Origin: VRUE01 sp963807425
GTDB lineage: Bacteria > Actinomycetota > Thermoleophilia > Solirubrobacterales > 70-9
Assembly (NCBI GenBank): GCA_963807425.1
Contig: CAWEBZ010000012.1
Span: forward strand, 124,001 to 188,000
Reading direction: 5' to 3'
DNA length: 64,000 nucleotides
Below the pieces are notes generated by a model that was not told the DNA's origin, searched no databases, and saw only the letters and a list, made by a program, of their open reading frames with translations. This document shows positions 27,067 to 35,095 of this stretch, piece after piece. How positions within the stretch are numbered: position 1 is the first letter of the stretch; every line of letters starts with the position of its first letter. The position numbers were made by a program, and so were the translations under genes.

Positions 27067-27777
27067 GCGGTGACCGCGGTCGTACGAGGCAGCTACCAGA
27101 CAGCCGTCCTGGCCACTCCCGGCTTGACCAACTACTGGCGACTCGGAGAGTCCTCGGGTTCTACGCTCGCGGACAGCATCGGGGGCAAAAACGCGGCAAG
27201 GGACGGAGCCACGCTGGGAACCGCCGGCAACCTGACACTCGACCCCAATACCGCGCTGAGCTTCGATGGCAGTAACGACTCCGCATCTGCGTCTCTCAAT
27301 CTCTCAGGCACCCAGGCTTTGACGATCGAGTTCTGGCTGCGATGGAACAGCTTCAGCAACAACGACGATCTTGCCTTCGAGTTCACCTCGAACTTCAACA
27401 ACACCAACGGCGGCTTCCTGATCAACCCCAACTCGAGCACTTCCAGCGGCCGCTTCGAAGTGGCTATCGGGCGCAACGGCTCCCGTAACAACGCCTACTT
27501 CACGCGCCCCTCGGCGAACGTCTGGCATCACTACGCGATCGTGCTCAACGCCGCGGCGCCCGCCGCGCAGCAGATCGTTCCCTATGTCGATGGCGTAGCA
27601 GTCTCTATCGTCAAGGGTTCGAGCGGCACGGGGGCCGGAAACTTCGCAAATTCCACACTTAACTTCATGTCGCGCAACGAGAGCTCTCTCTTCGGACAAG
27701 GCGCCCTCGATGAGCTTGCGATCTACAACCAGGCGATGACCTCCACCCAGGTCGCTCAGCACTTCGCTGCCAGGTAG
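23581..27777 (+). CDS. Giant secreted PKD/LamG protein, C-terminal part (frameshifted)
   Basis: Continuation of the 18138 gene in another frame; it overlaps the upstream part by 23 bases. It starts in the middle of LamG3 (DEVAIYDRSLDAATIAEHF matches the end of the other LamG units), then PKD7-8, LamG4 (about 24219-24890), PKD9-16 in tandem, and LamG5 (about 27090-27770) at the C-terminus. No signal peptide or ribosome site of its own, so by itself it would not be exported. An open frame begins at a GTG at 23551; the ATG at 23581 is nearest the point where homology resumes. Restoring two bases gives one protein of about 3,213 residues with 16 PKD and 5 LamG modules. No cell-wall anchor or sorting signal is seen at the C-terminus. 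Confidence 0.75.
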   Translation: MDEVAIYDRSLDAATIAEHFQSQGTNQRPAAAFEAPASAKTSQQVNFDASSSHDPDGTIAKYEWDLDGNGSYETDTGTTASASRTYSVEGDVSVRLRVTDNTGAIDIATRTLSIVDNQPPTASIEASPNPAVTGQQVDFDASASKDPDGTIAKYEWDLDGNGSYETDTGTTASASQTYAKAGTVNVGLRVTDGGGRTATGKRTLVVNKAGPVGYAGSVLGTEGLINFWRMGDAAGPTLADSAGANPAGTSGGPIFGVAGGLFGDTDTAVGFDGTDDAATVPLDLSGKTALTLEFWMKWNSWANDDDLAFEHTANFNDNAGGFLVDPNSSFGNFAVALGNGSSRNVSLFNRPSAGQWHHYAFVLDTAAAAEQQVLPYVDGQPVAFSKPTSGTGAGPFANAALAFMSRAGSALFGAGDLDEVAIYDRTLSPATIAEHYATTVQNGPPTASFTSSPNPALTGVNVSFDASGSSDPESAIARYEWDLDGNGSYETDTEATASAKRSYATAGERTVGLRVTDSSGATAATTRTVTIQNRPPTASFTVSPNPALTGAKVTYNASASKDPDGTVAKYEWDLDGNGSYESDTGTTASASSSYPSIGDRQVGLRVTDDGGATATTTRSVAIQNSPPSASFSASPDPAPTGTTVNFDASASKDSDGTIVKYEWDLDANGSYETDTGTTATTSRSYPTSGNRTIGLRITDDIGATATTTRTVTIENRVPAASFTLAPNPVLTGAKVSFDAAASSDPDGTIAKYEWDLDGNGSYETDTGATASTASTYPTLGNRTIGLRVTDNDGGTATTTRSLTVQNSPPAASFTVSPNPAFTGATVTFDATGSTDSDGTIAKYEWDLDGNGSYEKNTGATATTTNSYPTLGNRTIGLRVTDSDGATATTTRALTVQNSPPTASFTISPVSIASGGSATFNGSASKDSDGTIAKYEWDFDGNGSYETSTGSLSFTIKSFPTAGERTIGLRVTDNGGATGTTTRILTVQNKAPTASFTISPSPVPTGTNATFNAGGSSDSDGTIAKYEWDFDGNGTYETDAGATASTAKSFPTPGARTIGLRVTDNLGATATTTKSLTVQNKAPTASFTIGPNPSLPGATITFNGSGSIDSDGTITKYEWNFDGNSTFEVNTGTTPTTTKTFSPAGDRAIELRVTDNSGATATTAVTAVVRGSYQTAVLATPGLTNYWRLGESSGSTLADSIGGKNAARDGATLGTAGNLTLDPNTALSFDGSNDSASASLNLSGTQALTIEFWLRWNSFSNNDDLAFEFTSNFNNTNGGFLINPNSSTSSGRFEVAIGRNGSRNNAYFTRPSANVWHHYAIVLNAAAPAAQQIVPYVDGVAVSIVKGSSGTGAGNFANSTLNFMSRNESSLFGQGALDELAIYNQAMTSTQVAQHFAAR

Positions 27778-27819
27778 TATCCGCGCCGACCGGGATACTG
27801 AATCGGGCTCGGGAGGAGC

Positions 27820-29799
27820 ATGAATCTGTCGGTCCTGGCTGTACGCCCAGATTGGAGAGTAGGCCTCGTAACGACTCTTGTCGTGGTCTGTGCTCTTGCC
27901 GGCATCGCCCTTGCAAGCGAGCGAACCAGAGATCTCGAACCACGTCGTGCGGCGATCTGCATGAACCCCGGCGTCGCCAAGCGGCTCGAGGTACAGCTGA
28001 GCGCCTCCTCACAGCACCCACGCAAGCTCTGTGGAGGCAAGAGTCGGGTTCAAAGAGGGCTTGCCACCCGAGTAGCCGTCCTCGCGCCACGGCCCCGTCA
28101 GGGCCCCCAGACTGGACAGCTCGACGCCGCCCGTCCTGCTCTCGCTCTCCAGCGGGACCCAGTCGCGCAATCTCCTCCTCCTCCCGCTGACACAGCCCCA
28201 CCCCAAACCTCGATCGCGGGTGGGCCAAGTGGGAAAACCACCTCGACCTCGGCGAGCTTCTCGCTTGGATCTACCGAGTCCGGCTCGACGTTCGAATGCC
28301 AGCTCGACACAGGCGACTGGGTCCCATGCGACCCCACGGTCAGCTACTCCAACCTCGGGACGGGCGCCCACCGACTTCGTGCTCGCGCGATAGACACGGC
28401 CGGCAACGTCGACTCCAGCCCGGCGGCTCGCAGCTGGGCGGTCGAAACGAGCGGCCCCCCGCCTCCCGACACCACCGCCCCCGAGACCTCGATCACGAGC
28501 GGCCCCCCAGCTACCACCACCTCGACCTCGGCGAGCTTCTCGCTCGCTTCGAGCGAGACCAGCTCGACCTTCGAGTGCAACCTGGACGGTGGTGGCTGGG
28601 TTCCGTGCAATCCCTCGCCGAGCTATTCCAACCTCAGCCTCGACTCCCACGAGCTCGCAGCTCGTGCGACCGACGCGGCCGGCAACGTCGACGCCAGTCC
28701 AGCAACCCACAGCTGGACCGTGCAAGAGCCCCCTCCTCCCCCGCCGCCTCCACCGCCGCCGCCTCCTCCGGCTGACTGCTCGACCGTGGTCGCATCCACC
28801 TCCGCCGCAACCGCCGCGGTCTCCTCGGCGGCGGCAGGATCTGTCGTCTGTCTGGCGGATGGCTCTTATGGACAAGTGTCTCTGTCGGCTTCCAAGTCGG
28901 CCGAGGTCACCCTGCAGGCCGCGAACCCGGGCCAGGCGACGATTGCCGGTGCCTCGCTCGACGGAGACAATCTCACCCTCTCGCGCTTCGACATCACCGA
29001 TGAAGTCACGATCCAGCCCGGCGCGACCACAATGACGATCGAGTACAACCGGATCACAGGTGGCTACATGGGGATCAACGCGGGTCCCACCACCTCGACC
29101 TCGATCTCAGACACCACGATCAGGGGCAACAAGCTGGTCGGTCCCTTCGGCGAGGACGCCCTGCGCCTCAACCGCTACCACGACAGCTCAGATCCCGACC
29201 CCTTCGGGATCCTGATCGAGGGCAACGAGATCACCGGCGTCCGCGAGAACGGCAACCACAGCGACTGCCTGCAGTCCGTCTGGGGTGGCGACGGCCTCTA
29301 CTTCCGCAACAACTACCTGCACGACAACCGCTGCCAGGGCTTCTTCGTCAAGGACCAGCCCAGCGCGATCGCCGGCATAAACGTGGAAAACAACCTCTTC
29401 GTGCGCAACAACGAACCGTGCGGACCGCCGCTGAGCAGCTGTGGTCAGCCCTCTTACTTCCAGGTCTTTGGCCCCTATCAGGATCTGATTATGCGTCGTA
29501 ATACGATCTGGCAGGGCGATGTCCTGGCCGCCTTCCAAGATGGCACAGGCCCGGGCACAGTGATCGAAGCCAATGTGGTCGACCGTTTCTGGACTTCGAC
29601 GGACCTCTCCAGCATCACCTACAGGGACAACACACGCTGCGAGCGTGAAGCGAGCGGCGGTTCCTGGCCCGCGCAGGCGCCAGGAGAGACCGTCGACTGC
29701 TCGCCAGCGTTCGCCGACCCGGCTGTAGACGATCTGCGCCTGACCGCCTCCAACCGCGGGGTCGACTGGGCACCGAGCGAAAAGCACTACGGCCCCTGA
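27820..29799 (+). CDS. Secreted beta-helix protein with two Ig-like modules
   Basis: 659 residues, ATG preceded by GGGAGGAG. An N-terminal hydrophobic segment (about 14-33) should be a signal peptide or anchor. Two Ig/bacterial-surface-type modules of about 90 residues (about 125-210 and 218-302) have the pattern TSI.GP...SASFSL.S.E..STFEC. They are followed by a run of 14 prolines and a right-handed parallel beta-helix domain (about 320-659) containing GPFGEDA.RLNRYHDS, ENGNHSDCLQ and HDNRCQGFFVKDQ. The fold is shared by pectate lyases, PL6 lyases and tail-spike-like depolymerases, but I cannot assign catalytic residues with confidence. First of three adjacent paralogs. Confidence 0.8.
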   Translation: MNLSVLAVRPDWRVGLVTTLVVVCALAGIALASERTRDLEPRRAAICMNPGVAKRLEVQLSASSQHPRKLCGGKSRVQRGLATRVAVLAPRPRQGPQTGQLDAARPALALQRDPVAQSPPPPADTAPPQTSIAGGPSGKTTSTSASFSLGSTESGSTFECQLDTGDWVPCDPTVSYSNLGTGAHRLRARAIDTAGNVDSSPAARSWAVETSGPPPPDTTAPETSITSGPPATTTSTSASFSLASSETSSTFECNLDGGGWVPCNPSPSYSNLSLDSHELAARATDAAGNVDASPATHSWTVQEPPPPPPPPPPPPPPADCSTVVASTSAATAAVSSAAAGSVVCLADGSYGQVSLSASKSAEVTLQAANPGQATIAGASLDGDNLTLSRFDITDEVTIQPGATTMTIEYNRITGGYMGINAGPTTSTSISDTTIRGNKLVGPFGEDALRLNRYHDSSDPDPFGILIEGNEITGVRENGNHSDCLQSVWGGDGLYFRNNYLHDNRCQGFFVKDQPSAIAGINVENNLFVRNNEPCGPPLSSCGQPSYFQVFGPYQDLIMRRNTIWQGDVLAAFQDGTGPGTVIEANVVDRFWTSTDLSSITYRDNTRCEREASGGSWPAQAPGETVDCSPAFADPAVDDLRLTASNRGVDWAPSEKHYGP

Positions 29800-29818
29800 G
29801 CCGAGAGCACTCAGCTTT

Positions 29819-29840
29819 TAGCAAAAACGCTTTTTTCGCT
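29819..29840 (+). terminator. Possible weak terminator after first beta-helix gene
   Basis: AGCAAAAA pairs imperfectly with TTTTTTCGCT across a CGC loop, 20 bases after the stop. The following bases to 30013 are lower in GC and probably hold the promoter and leader of the next gene, but no clear -35/-10 pair was identified. Confidence 0.3.
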
Positions 29841-30013
29841 CTCCAGCGCGGATAGTAACGGTCTGTCTGCACCGCCGTCCTGTCCAATCTTGAAATTTGA
29901 GGTTCAGCGTACCCCGGACTGGGTATCGAACATCCGTCGGCCGTGTTGGGCCGGCGCGCGTTTCAACCGGCGTACTGCCGACGTTACCGGCGATGCCGCA
30001 AAGGAGGCCCAAG

Positions 30014-32164
30014 ATGCTAACTCCCAGTCAGGGTGGAGGGACTGCGCGTACCTTCACAGCAGTGCTCATAACATTCGTTATTGCTGCACTTGGCGTAACA
30101 GCGTCGTTTGCCTTTGCGGATGGCCCACTGGCCATGATGCTGGGCGAGGCCACAAAGCCCACCCGCTCCGACGGCAAGCAGCCTCAGATCCTGCTGGCCA
30201 AAGCGGTTCGAGTCAGCTCGATCCGGCACCGGCACCGTCATCACAGCCCCCCAAGCAAGCCGGGCACGCCAACCCCGCGAGCGTCGGCGGACACCACCGC
30301 ACCTCAGACTTCGATCACGAGCGGTCCACCCGCAACCACCAAATCGACCTCGGCCAGCTTCTCGCTCGCGTCCAGTGAGGCGAACTCGACCTTCGAGTGC
30401 AAACGCGAGGGGGGCAACTGGGCGCCATGCGTATCTCCGAAGAGCTACTCGAACCTCAGCAAAGGCTCCTATCTGTTCGCGGTTCGCGCGACCGACGCCG
30501 CTGGCAACACCGATGCGACCCCGATAGCCCAAACCTGGACGGTGGAAGCATCCGCCCCACCACCTCCACCAGACACCACCGCACCTCAGACTTCGATCAC
30601 GAGCGGTCCACCCGCAACCACCAAATCGACCTCGGCCAGCTTCTCGCTCGCGTCCAGTGAGGCGAACTCGACCTTCGAGTGCAAACGCGACGGGGGCAGC
30701 TGGAGCGGCTGCATCTCACCGAAAACCTATTCCGGCCTGAGTGTCGGCTCGCACCAATTCTCGGTGCGAGCGACCGACGCCGCTGGCAACACCGATGCGA
30801 CCCCGATAGCCCAAACCTGGACGGTGGAAGCATCCGCCCCACCACCTCCACCAGACACCACCGCACCTCAGACTTCGATCACGAGCGGTCCACCCGCAAC
30901 CACCAAATCGACCTCGGCCAGCTTCTCGCTCGCGTCCAGTGAGGCGAACTCGACCTTCGAGTGCAAACGCGACGGGGGCAGCTGGAGCGGCTGCATCTCA
31001 CCGAAAACCTATTCCGGCCTGAGTGTCGGCTCGCATCTGTTCTCGGTTCGCGCGACCGACAAAGCGGGAAACACCGATACGACTCCTGCGACCCAGAGCT
31101 GGACGGTCGAAGGAGCAGCGCCGCCGCCTCCGCCGGGTAACTGCACGGCCGTCGTCTCCAGCGTCTCCAGCGCACAAACGTCGCTCTCATCCGCATCTCC
31201 GGGATCGGTGGTCTGCCTGGCCGACGGCTCCTACGGCAAACTCTCGCTCAACGCGACGAAGTCAGCCCCGGGCGTGACGGTACGCGCCGAGCACCCTGGC
31301 AAAGCGACGATCGACGGGGCGAGCATGCAGGGCGCACGTCTCACCCTGGCGCGTTTCAACATCACCAACGAGGTGGTAGTCCAACCTGGCACCACCGGCA
31401 TGGCGGTGGACCACAACCGGATCACCGGCGGCTACATGGGTGTCAATGCCGGCCCGACGTCGAGCACGCAGGTCAACGATGTCGAGATCACCGGCAACGA
31501 GTTCGTTGGCCCCTTCGGCGAGGACGCGATCCGGCTCAACCGCTACCACGATTCCGATGGAGATGGCGTGGGTGTGCTGATCGAAGGCAACGAGTTCACC
31601 GGGATTCGTGAGAACGGCAACCACAGCGACTGCCTGCAGACGGTTTGGGTTGGCGATCACCTCGTCTACCGCAAGAACTACCTGCACGACAACCGCTGCC
31701 AGGGCTTCTTCGTCAAGGACCAGGCAAGCGCGATCGTCGGGATCACGGTCGAAAACAACCTCTTCGTGCGCAACAACGAACCCTGTGGGCCACCACTGAC
31801 GAGTTGCGGCCAGCCCTCCTACTTCCAGGTCTTCGGGCCGTATCAGGACTTCACGATGCGGCGCAACACGATCTGGCAGGGTGATGTCATCGCTGTCTTC
31901 CAGAACGGCTCAGGACCGGGAACGGTGATCGAATCCAACGTCGTCACCCGATTCTGGACCTCGACGGACCTCTCCGGCGCCATCTATCGAGACAACACGC
32001 GATGCAAACGTGAAGCGAGTGGCGGCTCCTGGCCTTCGCAGACACCAGGGGAGATCGTCGACTGCTCGCCGGCATTTGCCAACCCGGCTGTAGACGATCT
32101 GCGCCTGACCGGCTCCAACCGCGGGGTCGACTGGGCGCCTTCTGAACAGCATTTCGGGTTCTGA
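30014..32164 (+). CDS. Secreted beta-helix protein with three Ig-like modules
   Basis: 716 residues. The ATG at 30014 follows a perfect AAAGGAGG; the frame is open from 29897 but that start lacks a ribosome site. A membrane/signal helix lies at about 13-36, then a His-rich basic linker (RHRHRHH near 75). Three Ig-like modules follow at about 93-186, 187-280 and 281-374, encoded by 282-bp tandem units. The C-terminal beta-helix (about 376-716) is strongly similar to that of the upstream gene, including ENGNHSDCLQ and FFVKDQ. Extracellular; probably a glycan-binding or glycan-cleaving surface protein, given its place between polysaccharide genes. That role is inference. Confidence 0.8.
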   Translation: MLTPSQGGGTARTFTAVLITFVIAALGVTASFAFADGPLAMMLGEATKPTRSDGKQPQILLAKAVRVSSIRHRHRHHSPPSKPGTPTPRASADTTAPQTSITSGPPATTKSTSASFSLASSEANSTFECKREGGNWAPCVSPKSYSNLSKGSYLFAVRATDAAGNTDATPIAQTWTVEASAPPPPPDTTAPQTSITSGPPATTKSTSASFSLASSEANSTFECKRDGGSWSGCISPKTYSGLSVGSHQFSVRATDAAGNTDATPIAQTWTVEASAPPPPPDTTAPQTSITSGPPATTKSTSASFSLASSEANSTFECKRDGGSWSGCISPKTYSGLSVGSHLFSVRATDKAGNTDTTPATQSWTVEGAAPPPPPGNCTAVVSSVSSAQTSLSSASPGSVVCLADGSYGKLSLNATKSAPGVTVRAEHPGKATIDGASMQGARLTLARFNITNEVVVQPGTTGMAVDHNRITGGYMGVNAGPTSSTQVNDVEITGNEFVGPFGEDAIRLNRYHDSDGDGVGVLIEGNEFTGIRENGNHSDCLQTVWVGDHLVYRKNYLHDNRCQGFFVKDQASAIVGITVENNLFVRNNEPCGPPLTSCGQPSYFQVFGPYQDFTMRRNTIWQGDVIAVFQNGSGPGTVIESNVVTRFWTSTDLSGAIYRDNTRCKREASGGSWPSQTPGEIVDCSPAFANPAVDDLRLTGSNRGVDWAPSEQHFGF
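30290..31135 (+). repeat. Three tandem 282-bp units coding Ig-like modules
   Basis: Units start at 30290, 30572 and 30854, each opening with the same bases gacaccaccgcacctcag. Units 2 and 3 are nearly identical; unit 1 differs mainly in its middle (GAGGGGGGCAAC versus GACGGGGGCAGC and beyond). The exact 94-codon period and high DNA identity indicate recent duplication. Confidence 0.9.
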
Positions 32165-32186
32165 CAGCAGCCCGCTGAATGAGATG

Positions 32187-32220
32187 GTCCGGCTCGCCGG
32201 TGAGAAACGGCGAGCCGGAC
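32187..32220 (+). terminator. Strong hairpin between second and third beta-helix genes
   Basis: A perfect 13-bp GC-rich stem (32187-32199 with 32208-32220) and an 8-base loop GTGAGAAA, 23 bases after the stop. There is no T-run, so it may be a Rho-assisted or strand-end hairpin; an mRNA-stability element is also possible. Confidence 0.6.
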
Positions 32221-32233
32221 GCGTTGTTGGGAT

Positions 32234-33421
32234 ATGAGCTCCATACAAAACCCTCGCCGGGCGGTGGCGCTGAGCGTGAGCGTGCTCGTCCTCATCGCCA
32301 CCGCACTCGTCCTTCTACTCGGCTCCGGCGACGGCGATGACGACTCCGTCGCTAAAGCAAGTCACGGCACGGCCTCGGCTGTTGACCGAGGACAGTGCTC
32401 GGTGACCGTCTCCAGCCTCGATGCCCTGCAGTCGGCAGCCTCTTCCGCATCGGCGGGAGAGGCGGTCTGCCTGACCAATGGCCGCTACGAGGAGCTTGAG
32501 CTCGACCTCGATGCGCCCCGCCCCGGCGTCACGGTGAGGGCCGCCAACCCTGGACGCGCGACGCTCGACGGTGCCAGCCTCAGCGGCGTCGGCATCACGC
32601 TCGCTCGCTTCGTGGTCAGAGAGGAGATCACCGTCGAGCCTGGCGCACGGCGTATCTCGGTCGTCCACAACCGAATCAGCGGTGGCTACTTCGGTGTTGA
32701 CGCCGGCCCGACGACCAGCACCTCGATCTCGGATACGACGATTCGCGACAACCTCTTCGCCGGTCCCTTCGGCGAGGACGCGATCCGGCTCAACCGCTAC
32801 CACGACAGCTCCGATCCCGACCCGTTCGGCATCCTGATCGAAGGCAACGAGTTCACCGGAATCCGCGAGAACGGCAACCACAGCGACTGCCTGCAGTCGG
32901 TATGGGGCGGCGACAGCCTCTATTTCAGGCGTAATTACCTGCACGACAACCGCTGCCAGGGCTTCTTCGTCAAGGATCAGCCCGAGGCGGTGTCCCGGAT
33001 CGTGATCCAGAACAACTTGATGCTGCGCAACGCTGCCCCCTGCGAACCGCCGGAGTCGGATTGTGGGCCTCCATCGATAGTGCAGATCTTCGGGCCTACT
33101 CGCGGCATCAAGATCACTCAGAACACGATCTGGACCGATGGCAACCGCTCCCCCCTTACCTTCCGCGAGGGCCCCTTCGGCAGAATCGTGATCAAAGACA
33201 ACGTCATCTACCGCATCTGGAGCGACTGGAGCGACGGCTTCCCCAATTTCGTCGAGGCTGATAACACGCTCTGTGAGTGGGAAGGAACGCTGCCCCGCAA
33301 GAGCCCCAAGTCGAATCGGGACTGCTCGCCCGGCTTCGCCAACCCTGTGGCGGATGACTATCGCGTGCGCAGCGGCAGGGGCGTCACCTGGTCCCCAGCC
33401 AACCAGCACTACGGACCCTGA
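32234..33421 (+). CDS. Secreted or anchored beta-helix protein without Ig modules
   Basis: 395 residues, third paralog. A strongly hydrophobic segment (about 10-30) is followed by an acidic GSGDGDDD linker, then the beta-helix domain alone, with GPFGEDAIRLNRYHDSS, ENGNHSDCLQSVWGG and HDNRCQGFFVKDQ all kept. The C-terminal third differs from the other two (FGPTRGIKITQNTIW), so its substrate or partner may differ. ATG at 32234; no good ribosome site is visible. It ends 22 bases before the convergent adenylation gene. Confidence 0.8.
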   Translation: MSSIQNPRRAVALSVSVLVLIATALVLLLGSGDGDDDSVAKASHGTASAVDRGQCSVTVSSLDALQSAASSASAGEAVCLTNGRYEELELDLDAPRPGVTVRAANPGRATLDGASLSGVGITLARFVVREEITVEPGARRISVVHNRISGGYFGVDAGPTTSTSISDTTIRDNLFAGPFGEDAIRLNRYHDSSDPDPFGILIEGNEFTGIRENGNHSDCLQSVWGGDSLYFRRNYLHDNRCQGFFVKDQPEAVSRIVIQNNLMLRNAAPCEPPESDCGPPSIVQIFGPTRGIKITQNTIWTDGNRSPLTFREGPFGRIVIKDNVIYRIWSDWSDGFPNFVEADNTLCEWEGTLPRKSPKSNRDCSPGFANPVADDYRVRSGRGVTWSPANQHYGP

Positions 33422-33443
33422 GCGAAGAAGCTCGGCCGCGCGC

Positions 33444-35000
33444 TCAAGCGGCATCGAGCGCCGGCGTCTTCTCCCCGGTCTCGAGCATCGCCAGCATTGC
33501 CTTGCGATCGAACTTGCCGTTCGCGTTGAGCGGCAGCTCCTCGAGCAGCTCGAAGCGCCGAGGAACCATGTAGTCCGGCAGTCTCTCTGTCAGCGCCTCG
33601 CGCAGGGCATCGGGGTCGAGATCCAGATCACCAAGGAAGGCGGCGATGCCGCCGGCGCCGCTGTCGTTCAGCGGCCAGCCAATCGCGATCGCCGCGTCGA
33701 TCCCAGACTCTTCCCGCAGCACGGCCTCGATCTCACCGAGCTCGACGCGATGGCCCAGCACCTTGATCTGGTGGTCCATCCGGCCGAGATAGGAAAGCGG
33801 CTCGCCGGGATGCAGGGGGCGCCTCACTCGGTCTCCCGTGCGGTAGTGGATCTCCTCGCAGTCCGGTGGCAGCACGAAGGCCGCCGCGGTCTTCTCCGGG
33901 TCCTGCCAGTAACCGGGGGTCACCTGCGGGCCCGTGACGAGGAGCTCGCCGTCGGCACCCGGCTCGACCTCACGCAGATCCGGGCCCGCGACCAGGGTCC
34001 TGGTCTCCCCGAGTGGCTCTCCGATCGCGACCACCCCGTTCACCTCGCCCTCGTTCTCACCGGGCGTGTAGCGCTGCACGGTGCAGGCGATCGTCGCCTC
34101 GGTCGGCCCGTAGAGGTTCTCCACCACCGACGCAGGTGCCGCAGCGGCCCAGGCCTGGGCCAGCTCGGCCGGCAGAGGCTCGCCGCAGAAGAGGCTCCAG
34201 CGCAGGCTCGGATAGCTGTCCGGCTTGAGCATGCGCAGCTTGCGCATGAAGGCACCGACCGAGGGCACCGAGAACCAGACCGTCAGCTCGGAGTCGCGGA
34301 TGAAGCGACTGGGAGCCATCAGCTGGCGCTCGGATGGGCAGCAGAGGCAGGCGCCGCGATCCCAGGCGACGAACATGTCGAAGACCGAGAGGTCAAAGGT
34401 CATGTCAAAGGTCTGTGAGCAGCGGTCGTGCTCGTCGATGCCGTAGCGCTCGATGGCCGCTGCAATGAAGGCGACGGCGTTGCGGTGGGCAACCCCGACA
34501 CCCTTGGGGCGTCCGGTGCTCCCGGAAGTGAAGAGCAGGTAGGCGATCGCGTCCTCGGAGGGAGCGACCGGAGCAAAGCCATCCCCTGGCAAGGAACCCA
34601 CCTCGTCCGGGGCGATGATCTCAGGCGGCTGCTCGACGCCATCGAGCAGCTCCTCGAGCTGTGCTGCCGCAGCACCATCGACGACGAGAGTGCGGCAGCC
34701 CGAGCGCAGGAGCATCTCGCGACAGCGGTGCACGGGAAAGCTTGGGTTGAGCGGGACGTAGCCGTGACCGGCCCAGAGCGCTCCCAACACGCCGGTGAAG
34801 GCGGTGGTGCTGCGCGAGGCAAAGACTGCCGTCAGCGGTGGCGCCCCGGCGGGGCTGCACTTGGCGATCGCAGCGCCAATGCCGGCGGCCCGCAGGCGCA
34901 GCTCGCCGTAGGTCAGCGTCTCGCCGGCGACCTCGAGGGCCGGCCGCTCTGGGAAGCGCTCAGAAGAGCGGACGAACCCCTCCAGGAGGGTCGTTCTCAT
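33444..35000 (-). CDS. Stand-alone adenylation enzyme (amino-acid/acyl--carrier ligase, DltA-like)
   Basis: 518 residues of the ANL/AMP-binding superfamily, which activates a carboxylic acid as acyl-AMP and loads it on a carrier-protein phosphopantetheine. Core motifs: LLFTSGSTGRPKG (A3), NLYGPTEA (A5), YRTGD (A7), GHRVELGEIE (A8) and the catalytic lysine in NANGKFDRK (A10). There is no fused carrier or condensation domain. The layout is that of D-alanine--carrier ligase and free-standing NRPS A domains. The ATG at 35000 fits the family start; a GTG at 35060 is possible. It is divergent from the operon holding a free acyl carrier protein (38509), its likely partner. Substrate not predictable by eye. 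Confidence 0.83.
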   Translation of the reverse strand: MRTTLLEGFVRSSERFPERPALEVAGETLTYGELRLRAAGIGAAIAKCSPAGAPPLTAVFASRSTTAFTGVLGALWAGHGYVPLNPSFPVHRCREMLLRSGCRTLVVDGAAAAQLEELLDGVEQPPEIIAPDEVGSLPGDGFAPVAPSEDAIAYLLFTSGSTGRPKGVGVAHRNAVAFIAAAIERYGIDEHDRCSQTFDMTFDLSVFDMFVAWDRGACLCCPSERQLMAPSRFIRDSELTVWFSVPSVGAFMRKLRMLKPDSYPSLRWSLFCGEPLPAELAQAWAAAAPASVVENLYGPTEATIACTVQRYTPGENEGEVNGVVAIGEPLGETRTLVAGPDLREVEPGADGELLVTGPQVTPGYWQDPEKTAAAFVLPPDCEEIHYRTGDRVRRPLHPGEPLSYLGRMDHQIKVLGHRVELGEIEAVLREESGIDAAIAIGWPLNDSGAGGIAAFLGDLDLDPDALREALTERLPDYMVPRRFELLEELPLNANGKFDRKAMLAMLETGEKTPALDAA

Positions 35001-35095
35001 TACCGCGCTCACGTCCAAAGAACGGCCGTAAACATCGCTTACTTCTGAAGTTTCGGGCACGGCAAGTAATGGCCTAGTTCGGTCGTTAGTGGGGC

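Noticed and set aside
29841..30013. Possible c-di-GMP or c-di-AMP riboswitch before the second beta-helix gene
   Set aside because: The leader is GC-structured but lacks the conserved core blocks of either class; only a promoter/leader is likely.
18138..31135. CRISPR-like repeated DNA
   Set aside because: Repeats are 264-282 bases, protein-coding and in frame; there are no short palindromic repeats with unique spacers.
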